Of a stretch of DNA of 64,000 nt, positions 1 through 8,008 are shown piece by piece. The first letter of the stretch is position 1; each line of letters begins with the position of its first letter. The position numbers and the translations under genes are program-made. Under the pieces are notes generated by a model that saw nothing but the letters and a program-made list of their open reading frames with translations, was not told the DNA's origin and did not search any database. The stretch covers positions 310,001 through 374,000 of the forward strand of contig QHWB01000052.1 of assembly GCA_003222395.1 (NCBI GenBank), written 5' to 3'. Source of the stretch: Acidobacteriota bacterium. GTDB taxonomy: Bacteria; Acidobacteriota; Vicinamibacteria; Vicinamibacterales; CAVVIG01.

Positions 1-1324
1 TCTGCAGGCCCCACATCTGCTTGTAAGCGTCCTTCGAGTTCAACGTGCTGCCATCCGCCGCCGCGACGACCAGCGTGAGCGGGTTCGAGCCGCCGTTGCG
101 ATCCACGTATTCCAGCCCGTCGCGGAGCTCCTGATGCGGTTTGAAGTACTCCAGCAGGTTGGGATCGGTGTTCAGGCGCGTAAGGCCCAATCCGAGGCCG
201 AGGCTCACCACGATCACGCCCGTTGACAGAGGGACGAACCGGCGCGACCAGAACCGCCGTCCCGGTCCCATTTCCATCACTGCGCTGTCGCGCGGCACCG
301 CCCACCTCAGAAATGCCGGATACATGAGGTACGCACACAGCAGCGCCAGCGCGCTTCCAAGTACGCCGCCGAACCCCAGTTCGCGCAGCGGCTTCGCCTG
401 AACGAACAGCAGGCTGCCGAATCCGAGCGACGCGCAGACCATCGACCAGAACGACGCGGGAAAGGTCATTCGACGGGCCGCCGCCGCGAGATCGTGCGCC
501 CGCCTGCCGGTCTTGGAGGCGAGCGTCTGCCAGTTGAACGTCATGTACACGAGGTGCGACAAGGCGATCACGAACACGATGGTCCCGAGGTTCGCCGTCA
601 GCACCCCGATCTTCTTGCCGAAGAGCGACTGCACCAGCAACGTCGACAATACCGCGCTCATGCACGTCGCGAGCATCCCGATGAACAACCGCGCCGACCG
701 GAACACCCACCACATCGTCACGCCGAACAGGACGACGGCCGTCAGGCTGAAGTAGATGAAGTCGTGCACGATGCTGCGGCGAATCATCTCCACCACGTAC
801 GGGGCGCCTGCAATCCGGATTCGAAAATCGTCGCGATCGAATTCGTGAACGACGCGTTCCACCTGCGGAATGAGTCGTTCCGTCTCGTTTCCCGGGGTCA
901 ACACGATGACGTTGCTGGAGCGGTGGTTTTCGGCGATCAACAGTCGGCTCCAGAACGGACTGGCTTGCGCATCGCCGAAATCCTTCGGTCCATCGGCGAG
1001 ACTTCGTACGCCGGTCACCGATCTGATGGCTGCAATCCGCCCGGTGAGCTGTCGCAGCTTGTCGAGGTAACGCTCCGAGGAGATGTCGGATGACGAAACG
1101 CTGAGAATGAGCTGACTGCCGGACGGGAACCGCCGGTCAATCGTGTTCGATTCCTGCAGCTGCGGGTCATCCGACGAAAAGAAGAAATGCTGATCCACGC
1201 GCGGCGTGAGGTCGACGACGGCGTAGACGAGAACGAGCAGGACGACTGCGGCGGCGAGCGCCAACCAGTGTGCCCGTGAGCCGCTTGGCTTCGAACCGGC
1301 CGTCACCGCTCGCGGCTGCTGCAT
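1..1324 (-). CDS. RND/MMPL-family exporter, N-terminal part (runs off left edge)
   Basis: The gene continues past base 1; about 441 N-terminal residues are visible, read directly from the minus strand. The translation starts MQQPRAVTAGSKPSG, has a first membrane helix at about residues 18-36, a periplasmic domain to about residue 215, then five closely packed hydrophobic helices, a further helix near residue 370 and the start of a second periplasmic domain. This is the half-transporter layout of RND/MMPL exporters, which use the proton gradient to move lipids or hydrophobic compounds from the inner membrane or periplasm. ATG at 1324 is the most upstream plausible start; a GTG 18 bases downstream is an alternative. 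Substrate cannot be told. Family call is firm, subfamily is not. Confidence 0.85.
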   Translation of the reverse strand, partial: MQQPRAVTAGSKPSGSRAHWLALAAAVVLLVLVYAVVDLTPRVDQHFFFSSDDPQLQESNTIDRRFPSGSQLILSVSSSDISSERYLDKLRQLTGRIAAIRSVTGVRSLADGPKDFGDAQASPFWSRLLIAENHRSSNVIVLTPGNETERLIPQVERVVHEFDRDDFRIRIAGAPYVVEMIRRSIVHDFIYFSLTAVVLFGVTMWWVFRSARLFIGMLATCMSAVLSTLLVQSLFGKKIGVLTANLGTIVFVIALSHLVYMTFNWQTLASKTGRRAHDLAAAARRMTFPASFWSMVCASLGFGSLLFVQAKPLRELGFGGVLGSALALLCAYLMYPAFLRWAVPRDSAVMEMGPGRRFWSRRFVPLSTGVIVVSLGLGLGLTRLNTDPNLLEYFKPHQELRDGLEYVDRNGGSNPLTLVVAAADGSTLNSKDAYKQMWGLQ

Positions 1325-1415
1325 TCGACACGCCAGGCTACTGGCGAGCCAGCACGACGAGGGTGTATGGCTGAGAAGAAATGGGACGTGCGCATGGATC
1401 CGGGCGCCCGCCGGC

Positions 1416-1706
1416 TCAGCGGCTCCGGGAAGCGAGTCGCCTTTTCCTGGCGGCGGCGCGACGTTGCAGGATTCGTTTCGCTCGCTCGAGCTCGCGCCGT
1501 CGCGTCGCCGAGAGCCCCTTGCCACCGCGGTTGATGAAGTACTGGATCATGCGAACGGCAGACCCCAGGCCTTTGGGCGAGACGTCCTTGCGCGCCATCG
1601 TCCGGGCGATCTGGGATGCCGATCCGGCGAAGGTCCGTTTGGGCGGGTGCGTCGAGTCGGTCGTCACCTGTCTGACCCAGCGGCGCTTCGATCGTCTGAT
1701 CGCCAT
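1416..1706 (-). CDS. DUF3175 family small basic protein
   Basis: A 96-residue, strongly basic protein starting MAIRRSKRRWVRQVT and containing SPKGLGSAVRMIQYFINRGG followed by an Arg/Lys-rich tail. The order 'basic N-terminus, SAMxMLxFYINRAGKxL-like core, basic helix' matches DUF3175, a small family of unknown function found in many soil bacteria. The tail after about residue 75 is almost entirely Arg, Ala and Lys, which suggests nucleic-acid binding, but that is inference. It lies 6 bases downstream of the cyclase stop on the same strand, so the two are probably co-transcribed. Confidence 0.75.
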   Translation of the reverse strand: MAIRRSKRRWVRQVTTDSTHPPKRTFAGSASQIARTMARKDVSPKGLGSAVRMIQYFINRGGKGLSATRRRELERAKRILQRRAAARKRRLASRSR

Positions 1707-1712
1707 TGTTTC

Positions 1713-2822
1713 CTAGAATACGCCCAGCGCGTTGAACGGCGTGGCGGTGCCGCCGGTAATCTTCGTCAGCTGCACCGTCATGAAGAAATCCCAGCGCTTG
1801 AGGCGCGCCGCTTCCTGAGCCGCATCCTCGAAATACCCGTTGTCGACGAGCGGCATGCCCATGATCGCGATCGACAGCGTATGCACCGGGCGGTTCGACG
1901 CTTCGCCGCTGCCGCCCGCCACGCCGGAGGGCTGGACGTCGTTGACCGCGTCGCTGCCGAGCAGCGAGACGTCGCGCTGCTTCAGCCACGGCATCACGGA
2001 GACGTGCAGGCCGGCGGCTTCGCGCGCGGAGTTCCACGGACCCTTCGCCGCGCGCAGCGCCCAGCGGCCGGTCCGAATCAGCACGGCATCGCCGCTGCCG
2101 ATCTTCACGTTCGCGAACTTCTCCCACGCTTCGAGATCGGCCGGATAGATCGGCGTCGTCGGCGCCAGATACGGCACGTTCTTCAGCAGCGGCATGTCGA
2201 CGAGGACGGCGCGCGTCGCGATGCCGGGACCCATGTGATCGATCGCGTTCGCCTTGCATCCTTTCTCGTCGAGATCCTGAGGGTGCCCGTTGTAGACCGT
2301 CGCCTTCCCGTCGCGCAGGATCGAATAGTGGCAAAGCGCGTCGAGATGTGAATTGGTGCCGTCGTGCGTGCCGAAGCTGATGGTGTCGAGCGCGGCGCGG
2401 GCAACGGCGGGATTCCACGGCTGTCCGCCAGGATTCCACATCTCATGCTTCGTCTCTCCGAACTGGAAGTTGTCGATCGCCTTTTCGAGGCTCGCAAAAT
2501 GCGCGAGCGAGACGCTGACGCCCTCCCGCACGAGCCGCGCCGCCTGCCTGGTCTTCTCCGGCGTGACGAGATTGAACGCGCCGCGCTCGTCCGCCTGTCC
2601 CCAGCGGCCCCAGTTCGACAGCTCCGTTTCCATCTTGATGACCTGCTCGTAGGTTGTCTTGTGCGCCGGCTCCTGCGTCGACGGATTCGGCGGGATCGGC
2701 GTCAACCCGCCGCGCGCCGGCGCCTGCGCCTGGCCGGCCGCGCGCGCGCCGATCGACCAGGCGACGCCGATCGTCAGCACGGCGACGCATGACGCGACGA
2801 CACATACAGAACGTATTTTCAC
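1713..2822 (-). CDS. secreted cyclase-family hydrolase (kynurenine-formamidase-like)
   Basis: A 369-residue protein with a signal peptide (hydrophobic residues 7-30). The metal-binding motif HDGTNSHLDALCH at residues 153-165 corresponds to the HxGTxxHxDxxxH signature of the cyclase family (PF04199), metal-dependent amidohydrolases such as bacterial kynurenine formamidase and isatin hydrolase; His159, Asp161 and His165 are present. The long N-terminal region with GRWGQADERGAFN is typical of the larger members of this family in soil bacteria. Substrate is unknown; a cyclic imide, lactone or formamide is likely. It is exported, unlike classical KynB. The DUF3175 gene follows 6 bases downstream. 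Confidence 0.85.
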   Translation of the reverse strand: MKIRSVCVVASCVAVLTIGVAWSIGARAAGQAQAPARGGLTPIPPNPSTQEPAHKTTYEQVIKMETELSNWGRWGQADERGAFNLVTPEKTRQAARLVREGVSVSLAHFASLEKAIDNFQFGETKHEMWNPGGQPWNPAVARAALDTISFGTHDGTNSHLDALCHYSILRDGKATVYNGHPQDLDEKGCKANAIDHMGPGIATRAVLVDMPLLKNVPYLAPTTPIYPADLEAWEKFANVKIGSGDAVLIRTGRWALRAAKGPWNSAREAAGLHVSVMPWLKQRDVSLLGSDAVNDVQPSGVAGGSGEASNRPVHTLSIAIMGMPLVDNGYFEDAAQEAARLKRWDFFMTVQLTKITGGTATPFNALGVF

Positions 2823-2833
2823 GGTTGCCTCCG

Positions 2834-3127
2834 TTATCTTGATTCAATCCTGTCGCGCCACACGTCGTGAATCTTCTCGGCGAGCTGCGCGTATTGGGCA
2901 TCGACCATCAGGATCCCGTCCGCGCCGGTCAACACGCCCACCCGGCCTCCGGCCGCGTCCTGATGGCCAGGGTCGAGACCCGCCGAACCGGACAGCATGT
3001 AAAGATTCGGCGCGATCTTGTCCGCCGTGATGTCGATCTTGCTGTAATCGGTTCCCTGCGCCCATACGTTGATGGCGAGAGCTGCCGCCGCCAGTCCGGC
3101 TGAGGACACGTGCCATGCTGATTTCAT
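2834..3127 (-). pseudogene. N-terminal remnant of a secreted metallo-beta-lactamase-fold hydrolase
   Basis: A 97-residue reading frame starting MKSAWHVSSAGLAAAALA behind a good ribosome site (AGGAG, nine bases before the ATG at 3127). It has a signal peptide and then the start of an MBL-fold domain: ITADKIAPNLYMLSG and GVLTGADGILMVDAQYAQL are the first beta strands. The frame stops at 2834, before the zinc-binding HxHxDH motif that should follow within some 30 residues; intact relatives have about 300 residues. The DNA downstream to 2823 is only 11 bases and the next gene begins there, so the rest is deleted rather than frameshifted. It may be expressed as a short secreted peptide but cannot be a metallo-hydrolase. 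Confidence 0.75.
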
Positions 3128-3337
3128 TTGGCGCTGCTCCTTTTCGAGGCGGCATCTTACCCACAAAGCGACGCGTCGCGGCGGTAATCGTGACCGGCTT
3201 ACGCGGATGCAGTGGACGTTCGGCAACCATCCGTTCCGCGCCGGCAATGCTCTTGCGCGATTCGTTCTCGAAGTACGATCGCGCGAGGAGGTCGGCATCG
3301 GCGCTCGCGCGAGGCAGAAGCCGAAGCCAGCAGAAGC

Positions 3338-3523
3338 ATGGTCGAACCGAAATCAGCCGAATCCGACGCGATTGTGCTGCGGCACCTGCGCGAGCTCGTC
3401 GCGGCGCTCGATCAGCGAGTGCCGCACATCGAGCGCGCGGGCGAGGCGCAGATCGCGCGCGATGCGGCCGAATTGAGAGAAAAAGCCTTGCGGCGGATTG
3501 CGGAGCTCGAACGAAACCGCTAA
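3338..3523 (+). CDS. small conserved-type hypothetical protein
   Basis: A 61-residue acidic/basic helical protein starting MVEPKSAESDAIVLRHL and ending in LREKALRRIAELERNR. The composition (Leu, Ala, Glu, Arg with heptad-like spacing) predicts one or two amphipathic helices. An upstream ATG at 3212 exists in the same frame, but the extra residues are Arg/Ser-rich and look non-coding, so I prefer 3338. No strong ribosome site is visible. Function is unknown. Its TAA stop overlaps the TAG stop of the convergent GGDEF-EAL gene by two bases. Confidence 0.5.
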   Translation: MVEPKSAESDAIVLRHLRELVAALDQRVPHIERAGEAQIARDAAELREKALRRIAELERNR

Positions 3524-6018
3524 TGCAACGGTACAGTCAGCGGGACGACGGCGGTTGACCGGGGGACCAACGATCCGTAGCCGTCCTCGAGCCGTTCAAG
3601 GAGACTGTCCACGACATCGGCCGGTATCGGGCGCGAGAAGAAGTAGCCCTGGCCGAACCCGCAATCGAGCGATTCGAGAAAGTCGACCTGTGAGGACGTC
3701 TCCGTCCCTTCGGCAACGACGTCGAGGCGCAGCGTGCGTGCGAGGTTCAGCATCGTCCGAATGATCTCGCGGCAATCGTGCTGATCGATTCGCGCGATGA
3801 ACGATTGATCGATCTTGAGCGTGTCGACGGGAAAACGCTGCAGATAGCTGAGCGATGAGAACCCGGTGCCGAAATCGTCGAGGCTGAGGCGCACGCCGAG
3901 CGCCTTCAGATCCATCAGTACGGCGCGGGCGCGCTCCGCATCGGCCATCGCCGCGCCCTCGGTGATCTCGAGTCGAAGGCAATTCGGCTCCAGTCCCGTT
4001 TCCTGCAGCGTGTGCGTCACGTGCCGCACGAGGTCCGGCTGCGCGAAACTGCGGGCGGAAATATTGACGCTGACGGTCAGCGGCGAGCCGTGCGGGAACC
4101 GCGTATGCCATTCGCGTGCAGCCTGACACGCCGCGCGCAGGACCCATCGATCGATGTGCGCGATCAGTCCCGTATCCTCGGCGACGGGGATGAATGCGGC
4201 CGGAGAGAGAAAGCCTTGCTGCGGATGGTTCCAGCGGACCAGCGCTTCGAACCCGGTCAGCCGGGAGTCGCCCAGGTGGACGATCGGCTGATAGTACACC
4301 TCGAACTCGTCCCGTTCGATGGCACGGCGGAGAGCGGTCTCGAGCTGCAGACGTTCAACGGCGCCGCGATGCATCGTGGCGTCGAATACCGCGTATCGAT
4401 TGCCTCCCATCGCCTTGGCGCGGTACATGGCCGTATCCGCGTCGCGAACGAGCTCCTCCGCTCCGCCATGGCCCGACGTGCTCACGGCGATGCCGATGCT
4501 CGCTGTTGCAAAGATGTCGGTGCCTTCGAGGCGCACCGGCGCCGCAATCGTTTCGAGCAGCCGTTCGGCGATGCGCACCGCGTCGCTTGCGTCGCGAATG
4601 TTCTCGAGAAGGACGGTGAACTCGTCGCCGCCGAGCCGCGCCAGCGTCGAATCGGAGCCGTGGCGCTGCTCGAGCCCCGGAACGTGCGGCGCCGCGTCGT
4701 TTCCAGCGGTTGCCTCTCGCAGCCGCTGGGCGATTTCGAGCAGCAGGCAGTCGCCGACTGTGTGACCGAGGCTGTCGTTGACCGTCTTGAATCGATCGAG
4801 ATCGACGAACAGAACCGCAAAAGTCTGAGGACGCCGCGCCGTGTGACTGCGTGCGTGGCTCACGCGGTCCATGAACAACGCGCGGTTCGGCAGCCCGGTC
4901 AGGTGATCGTGAAGCGCATCGTGCAGGAGGCGCTCCTGCGCGGCGCGAAGGCTCGACGTCATCTCGTTGAAGGCGACCGCCATCGTCGTCGCTTCGGCGC
5001 TGCCGCGAACCGGAACCTGGTGGTGCCAGTTCCCGCCGGCGATCTCTTCCGCCGCCGCCGCGACGTTCCTCAGCGGAAGATCGACGTAATGGCTGAACAG
5101 CAATCCGCCGGCGATCGCGAGGACGAAGACGACGCCGCCGGCAACGAGGATCCGCGTTTGAATCGCGTCGACGAACTGCTGCGTCGGCTGCCACGGCTTG
5201 AGCAGCACCAGCCGGTCGAGCGCAGCGGCGTCCGCGCCGTGAACGAGTGGAAAGCTGCCCCGGATGTATTCCGCGCCGCCGACCCGAATCTCCGACAGGT
5301 TCACCGGCGCCGCCGCTCCGTCGGACAGCATCCGGGCGAGCGCCGGGCGTTCGTCGCCCGACAGGCTGCTGCCGGAAATGTAGGAGCGCGACACGAGGTT
5401 GACCTGGCAATGCGTCACCTCCGCGAGCTCTCTCGCCACTCCGTCGTCGAGGACGAATCCAACCGTCATCGTGCCGAGCACTTCTTCGGAGAATCGGACA
5501 GGCTCGGAGACGACGAGATATAACCGGTCGTCCACGGAGAGGATCGCACGGTCGGCCGCGCCGCGCCCGGCGGCATCGATGCTCGAGCGCAGCGCCGGTA
5601 CACGCTGGCCTGCCGTCCAACCCGAACTGCCGAGCCACGCGCCGTGTCCGTCGGTGACGATGACGAACTGCGCGTTCAGCTCGTGCCGGTAACCGTCGGC
5701 CATGTGGGCGATCGTTTCGGGATCGTCGGCGAGACGCGCGTCGGACATGTGCGCGCGGAACACGGGGAGCTCGGTGATCAACCGCGTCAACGCGGCCGCC
5801 GAGTCGGCGCGCGCATCGACGAGCCGATAGAAGGCCGAGCGCGCAACCTCGAGCTCCTCCGAAGCGCGGCTCAGCGACCGACTCCTCACCACTCGCGTCG
5901 TCGCAACCAGCACCGATCCGAGCGACAGACCGATGAGGAGCGTCAGACCTACAGCGACTCTCGCCCCGAGGCGGCGATACCAGCGTACGGTCGATCGAAG
6001 CCGCAAGGCGTTGTGCAC
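3520..6018 (-). CDS. membrane-bound GGDEF-EAL protein (diguanylate cyclase/phosphodiesterase)
   Basis: An 832-residue c-di-GMP enzyme. Order: membrane helix near residues 18-40, a periplasmic sensor of about 250 residues (CACHE-like), second helix near 290-310, HAMP linker at about 305-350, GGDEF domain at about 380-545 (LARLGGDEF intact) and EAL domain at about 560-815 (FEALVRW, DDFGTGFSSL, KIDQSFI, AEGTET all present). Both catalytic motifs look intact, so it may make and break c-di-GMP. I do not see a canonical RxxD inhibitory site. The start is a GTG at 6018, behind AGGGGA and seven bases after the stop of the barrel gene; a longer frame to 6171 overlaps that gene and is rejected. Third gene of the cupredoxin-barrel operon, so the signal may be metal- or redox-related. 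Confidence 0.92.
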   Translation of the reverse strand: MHNALRLRSTVRWYRRLGARVAVGLTLLIGLSLGSVLVATTRVVRSRSLSRASEELEVARSAFYRLVDARADSAAALTRLITELPVFRAHMSDARLADDPETIAHMADGYRHELNAQFVIVTDGHGAWLGSSGWTAGQRVPALRSSIDAAGRGAADRAILSVDDRLYLVVSEPVRFSEEVLGTMTVGFVLDDGVARELAEVTHCQVNLVSRSYISGSSLSGDERPALARMLSDGAAAPVNLSEIRVGGAEYIRGSFPLVHGADAAALDRLVLLKPWQPTQQFVDAIQTRILVAGGVVFVLAIAGGLLFSHYVDLPLRNVAAAAEEIAGGNWHHQVPVRGSAEATTMAVAFNEMTSSLRAAQERLLHDALHDHLTGLPNRALFMDRVSHARSHTARRPQTFAVLFVDLDRFKTVNDSLGHTVGDCLLLEIAQRLREATAGNDAAPHVPGLEQRHGSDSTLARLGGDEFTVLLENIRDASDAVRIAERLLETIAAPVRLEGTDIFATASIGIAVSTSGHGGAEELVRDADTAMYRAKAMGGNRYAVFDATMHRGAVERLQLETALRRAIERDEFEVYYQPIVHLGDSRLTGFEALVRWNHPQQGFLSPAAFIPVAEDTGLIAHIDRWVLRAACQAAREWHTRFPHGSPLTVSVNISARSFAQPDLVRHVTHTLQETGLEPNCLRLEITEGAAMADAERARAVLMDLKALGVRLSLDDFGTGFSSLSYLQRFPVDTLKIDQSFIARIDQHDCREIIRTMLNLARTLRLDVVAEGTETSSQVDFLESLDCGFGQGYFFSRPIPADVVDSLLERLEDGYGSLVPRSTAVVPLTVPLH

Positions 6019-6025
6019 GATTCCC

Positions 6026-7096
6026 CTAGTCGAGCCGCAGTGAGTACGAGACGCCCATGTCGAAGACGGTTGGCCGGCGATCGGAAAATCCGCCTGTAGT
6101 GTGGAGCATTTCGACATGCGCGATGATTCCACGCCCGGCGCGGATGCGCATGGCCGCGACGTATCGTTCACCGTTCAGCACGTCCACCGACCCCTCGTGA
6201 TGAGCGAGGTGTTCGGCGCGAAGCGCGGCGGTAACCGGGCCCATCGACGGCCGGTGGACGATCAGATCGAGGTAGCCGCCGTCGGTTCTGGCTCCGTCGA
6301 AAGGCCGACCGGCGATGAATTCACCTCGCAGCTGCACGCCGTCGCGCATCCATCGCACGTCGACGCCGCCGAACATCGCGCGGCCCGGAGCGGCCGGATC
6401 CTGCTCGTGCGTGTCCAGATCGGTGGGCGCATGGTCGGTGGCGCCGATGGGCAGATCGCTCCCGGCGCGCGCCAGATGCGGACGCGTATCGATGTAGCTC
6501 GCGCCGACGATGAAAGGCCCGGCCGCGGCCTGAGCGCGCAGCACGCTGTCGAATCCGGTCGATCGCGTGTGCTCGCCGACATCCGCCGAGGCGCCGAGGC
6601 TCGCTTCAAGGGACAGTCGCGGCCAGCCGACCACCACGTCGGCGCCGTGCTCGAAGAACGTGCTCGACAAGGCGAAGAAGTCGTCGTAGCGGATCAGCGG
6701 ATCGCGCAAAAATCCGACGTAGCCCTGATCGCTCTCGCTCGAGATGCCAAAAGGCGTCCGATACCGTCCGACGCGGAGGCCGAACAGTCGTCCCGCCGGT
6801 CGGAACGTACGTTCGGCGTACGCGTCGAGCACCACCGGATGATCGGTATATGGATAGGCGGCGCCGAACGCGTCCGACTCCTGGGACTGCTTGCCCCAGA
6901 CGCTCGTGGCGTTGAAGCGCAATCCGCCGGCCGCTTCACCGAACGCGTGAAGCCTCAGGTGAGCGGCCATCACGTCCTCTGTCGAGTAGCCGGCGCTCTC
7001 GTCGAATTCGACCGCGATTGACTGGGCGCTCGCGACCGTCGCGTGCAGCATCGCCGCGGCGCAGACGATCGTGCCGGCGAATGTCTTCACCGCCAT
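6026..7096 (-). CDS. outer-membrane beta-barrel (porin-like) protein
   Basis: A 356-residue protein with a signal peptide ending near VASAQS (residue 26) and alternating hydrophobic/polar strands throughout, with aromatic-rich turns and short strands such as GRLFGLRVGRYRTPFGISSE; this GxRxGxxxxPFG signature resembles phosphate-selective/OprP-type and alginate-type porins. It ends in SYSLRLD rather than the usual aromatic residue. The start ATG at 7096 overlaps the end of the upstream cupredoxin gene by ten bases, which indicates translational coupling. It probably provides an outer-membrane channel for the same substrate or ion that its operon partners handle. Exact subfamily is uncertain. 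Confidence 0.7.
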   Translation of the reverse strand: MAVKTFAGTIVCAAAMLHATVASAQSIAVEFDESAGYSTEDVMAAHLRLHAFGEAAGGLRFNATSVWGKQSQESDAFGAAYPYTDHPVVLDAYAERTFRPAGRLFGLRVGRYRTPFGISSESDQGYVGFLRDPLIRYDDFFALSSTFFEHGADVVVGWPRLSLEASLGASADVGEHTRSTGFDSVLRAQAAAGPFIVGASYIDTRPHLARAGSDLPIGATDHAPTDLDTHEQDPAAPGRAMFGGVDVRWMRDGVQLRGEFIAGRPFDGARTDGGYLDLIVHRPSMGPVTAALRAEHLAHHEGSVDVLNGERYVAAMRIRAGRGIIAHVEMLHTTGGFSDRRPTVFDMGVSYSLRLD

Positions 7097-7716
7097 TGCA
7101 GATCGAGCACCGTTGCGGGCGTCAGCGGCGACGAGCCGGTCAGTTCCTCTCGACCCGGCCGCCACGCATGGTAGGTATAGGTCCCTTGTGGAACCGAGGA
7201 GATCGTGAACCGCCCGTCGCGATCCGACACCGCGAAGTACGGCGAATCGACCACCTTCACGTACGCCGCCATGTTCGGATGGATGTTGCAGAACACGCGG
7301 TTCACGCCGGGTTTGTCGAAGCGCACCTGCCTGCTCGTTCCGACGGGATAGAGGCCGAGATCGAATCGTTTGCCGTCGTGAAACGAAAAGACGTTGTGGA
7401 ACACGCGATCGTTGTTGGGCAGATCGACGGTCGTTCCCATGCGAACGGCGAGCACGTGCGGGAAGAACGTGAAGTTGCGCTGATCGAGGACGATCGGCTT
7501 CCCGGACGGAGAAGGCGGCCCATTCGGCGCTTCGAGCCAGACCACTGCATCCGGCTCCGGGTGAACGGCCACTCTGACCGTGCCGCGCAGGTCGAAGTCG
7601 CCATCGTGAGCGCCCGCGAGGACCGTCGATGCACACCACAGCGCCGCCAGAAGAACGGCGCGAACGGCGCGACGCGTCGAAGCCTTCACCGTGCAGATGT
7701 GGAACCGCCGTGACAA
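7087..7716 (-). CDS. secreted cupredoxin-like protein with carboxypeptidase-regulatory-like tail
   Basis: A 209-residue protein with a signal peptide ending around LAGAHDG. The first half is a cupredoxin-like fold with candidate type-1 copper ligands in VFHNVFSFHDG (His) and VFCNIHPNMAAY (Cys, His, Met). The end, from about PYFAVSDRDGRFTI to TYTYHAWRPGREEL, is the beta-sandwich 'prealbumin-like' module seen in methylamine-utilisation-type proteins. Probably a periplasmic copper or electron-transfer protein. I favour a TTG start at 7716, five bases after GGAGG; a GTG at 7689 is the alternative. First gene of the operon with the barrel protein and GGDEF-EAL enzyme. A paralogue lies at 56174-56908. 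Confidence 0.75.
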   Translation of the reverse strand: MSRRFHICTVKASTRRAVRAVLLAALWCASTVLAGAHDGDFDLRGTVRVAVHPEPDAVVWLEAPNGPPSPSGKPIVLDQRNFTFFPHVLAVRMGTTVDLPNNDRVFHNVFSFHDGKRFDLGLYPVGTSRQVRFDKPGVNRVFCNIHPNMAAYVKVVDSPYFAVSDRDGRFTISSVPQGTYTYHAWRPGREELTGSSPLTPATVLDLQWR

Positions 7717-8008
7717 GCATTCCTCCCGAGAATTCTCATATCCGCCTGAAATTGCTCGCACTTCCGTCCGATGCGGCGTTGATGGCGCTTCTCCGCGAGC
7801 AAGCTTCGCGCCGCACCCTGCCACGGCGCGGTGTCAGCCGGTGGGCTTCGCTGTCAGGCAGTTAGCGCGATCCGCGCGGCCACTCAGGATCTTTCGGATT
7901 CGAGGTGTCTCATACGGCAACGTGGAGGTCAGTGCGTTCGCTGCGAATGAGGTGCGTTGCCGCAGAATCCAAAGGAGTTATCAGCGTTTGTGCTGGCGCT
8001 GGACATGT
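7717..8008. other. intergenic spacer, nothing recognised
   Basis: This 292-base spacer separates the end of the giant repeat gene from the start of the cupredoxin operon, both on the minus strand. It should hold the promoter of that operon. Apart from the GGAGG ribosome site at about 7721-7726, I see no convincing promoter, terminator hairpin or small gene. Confidence 0.5.
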
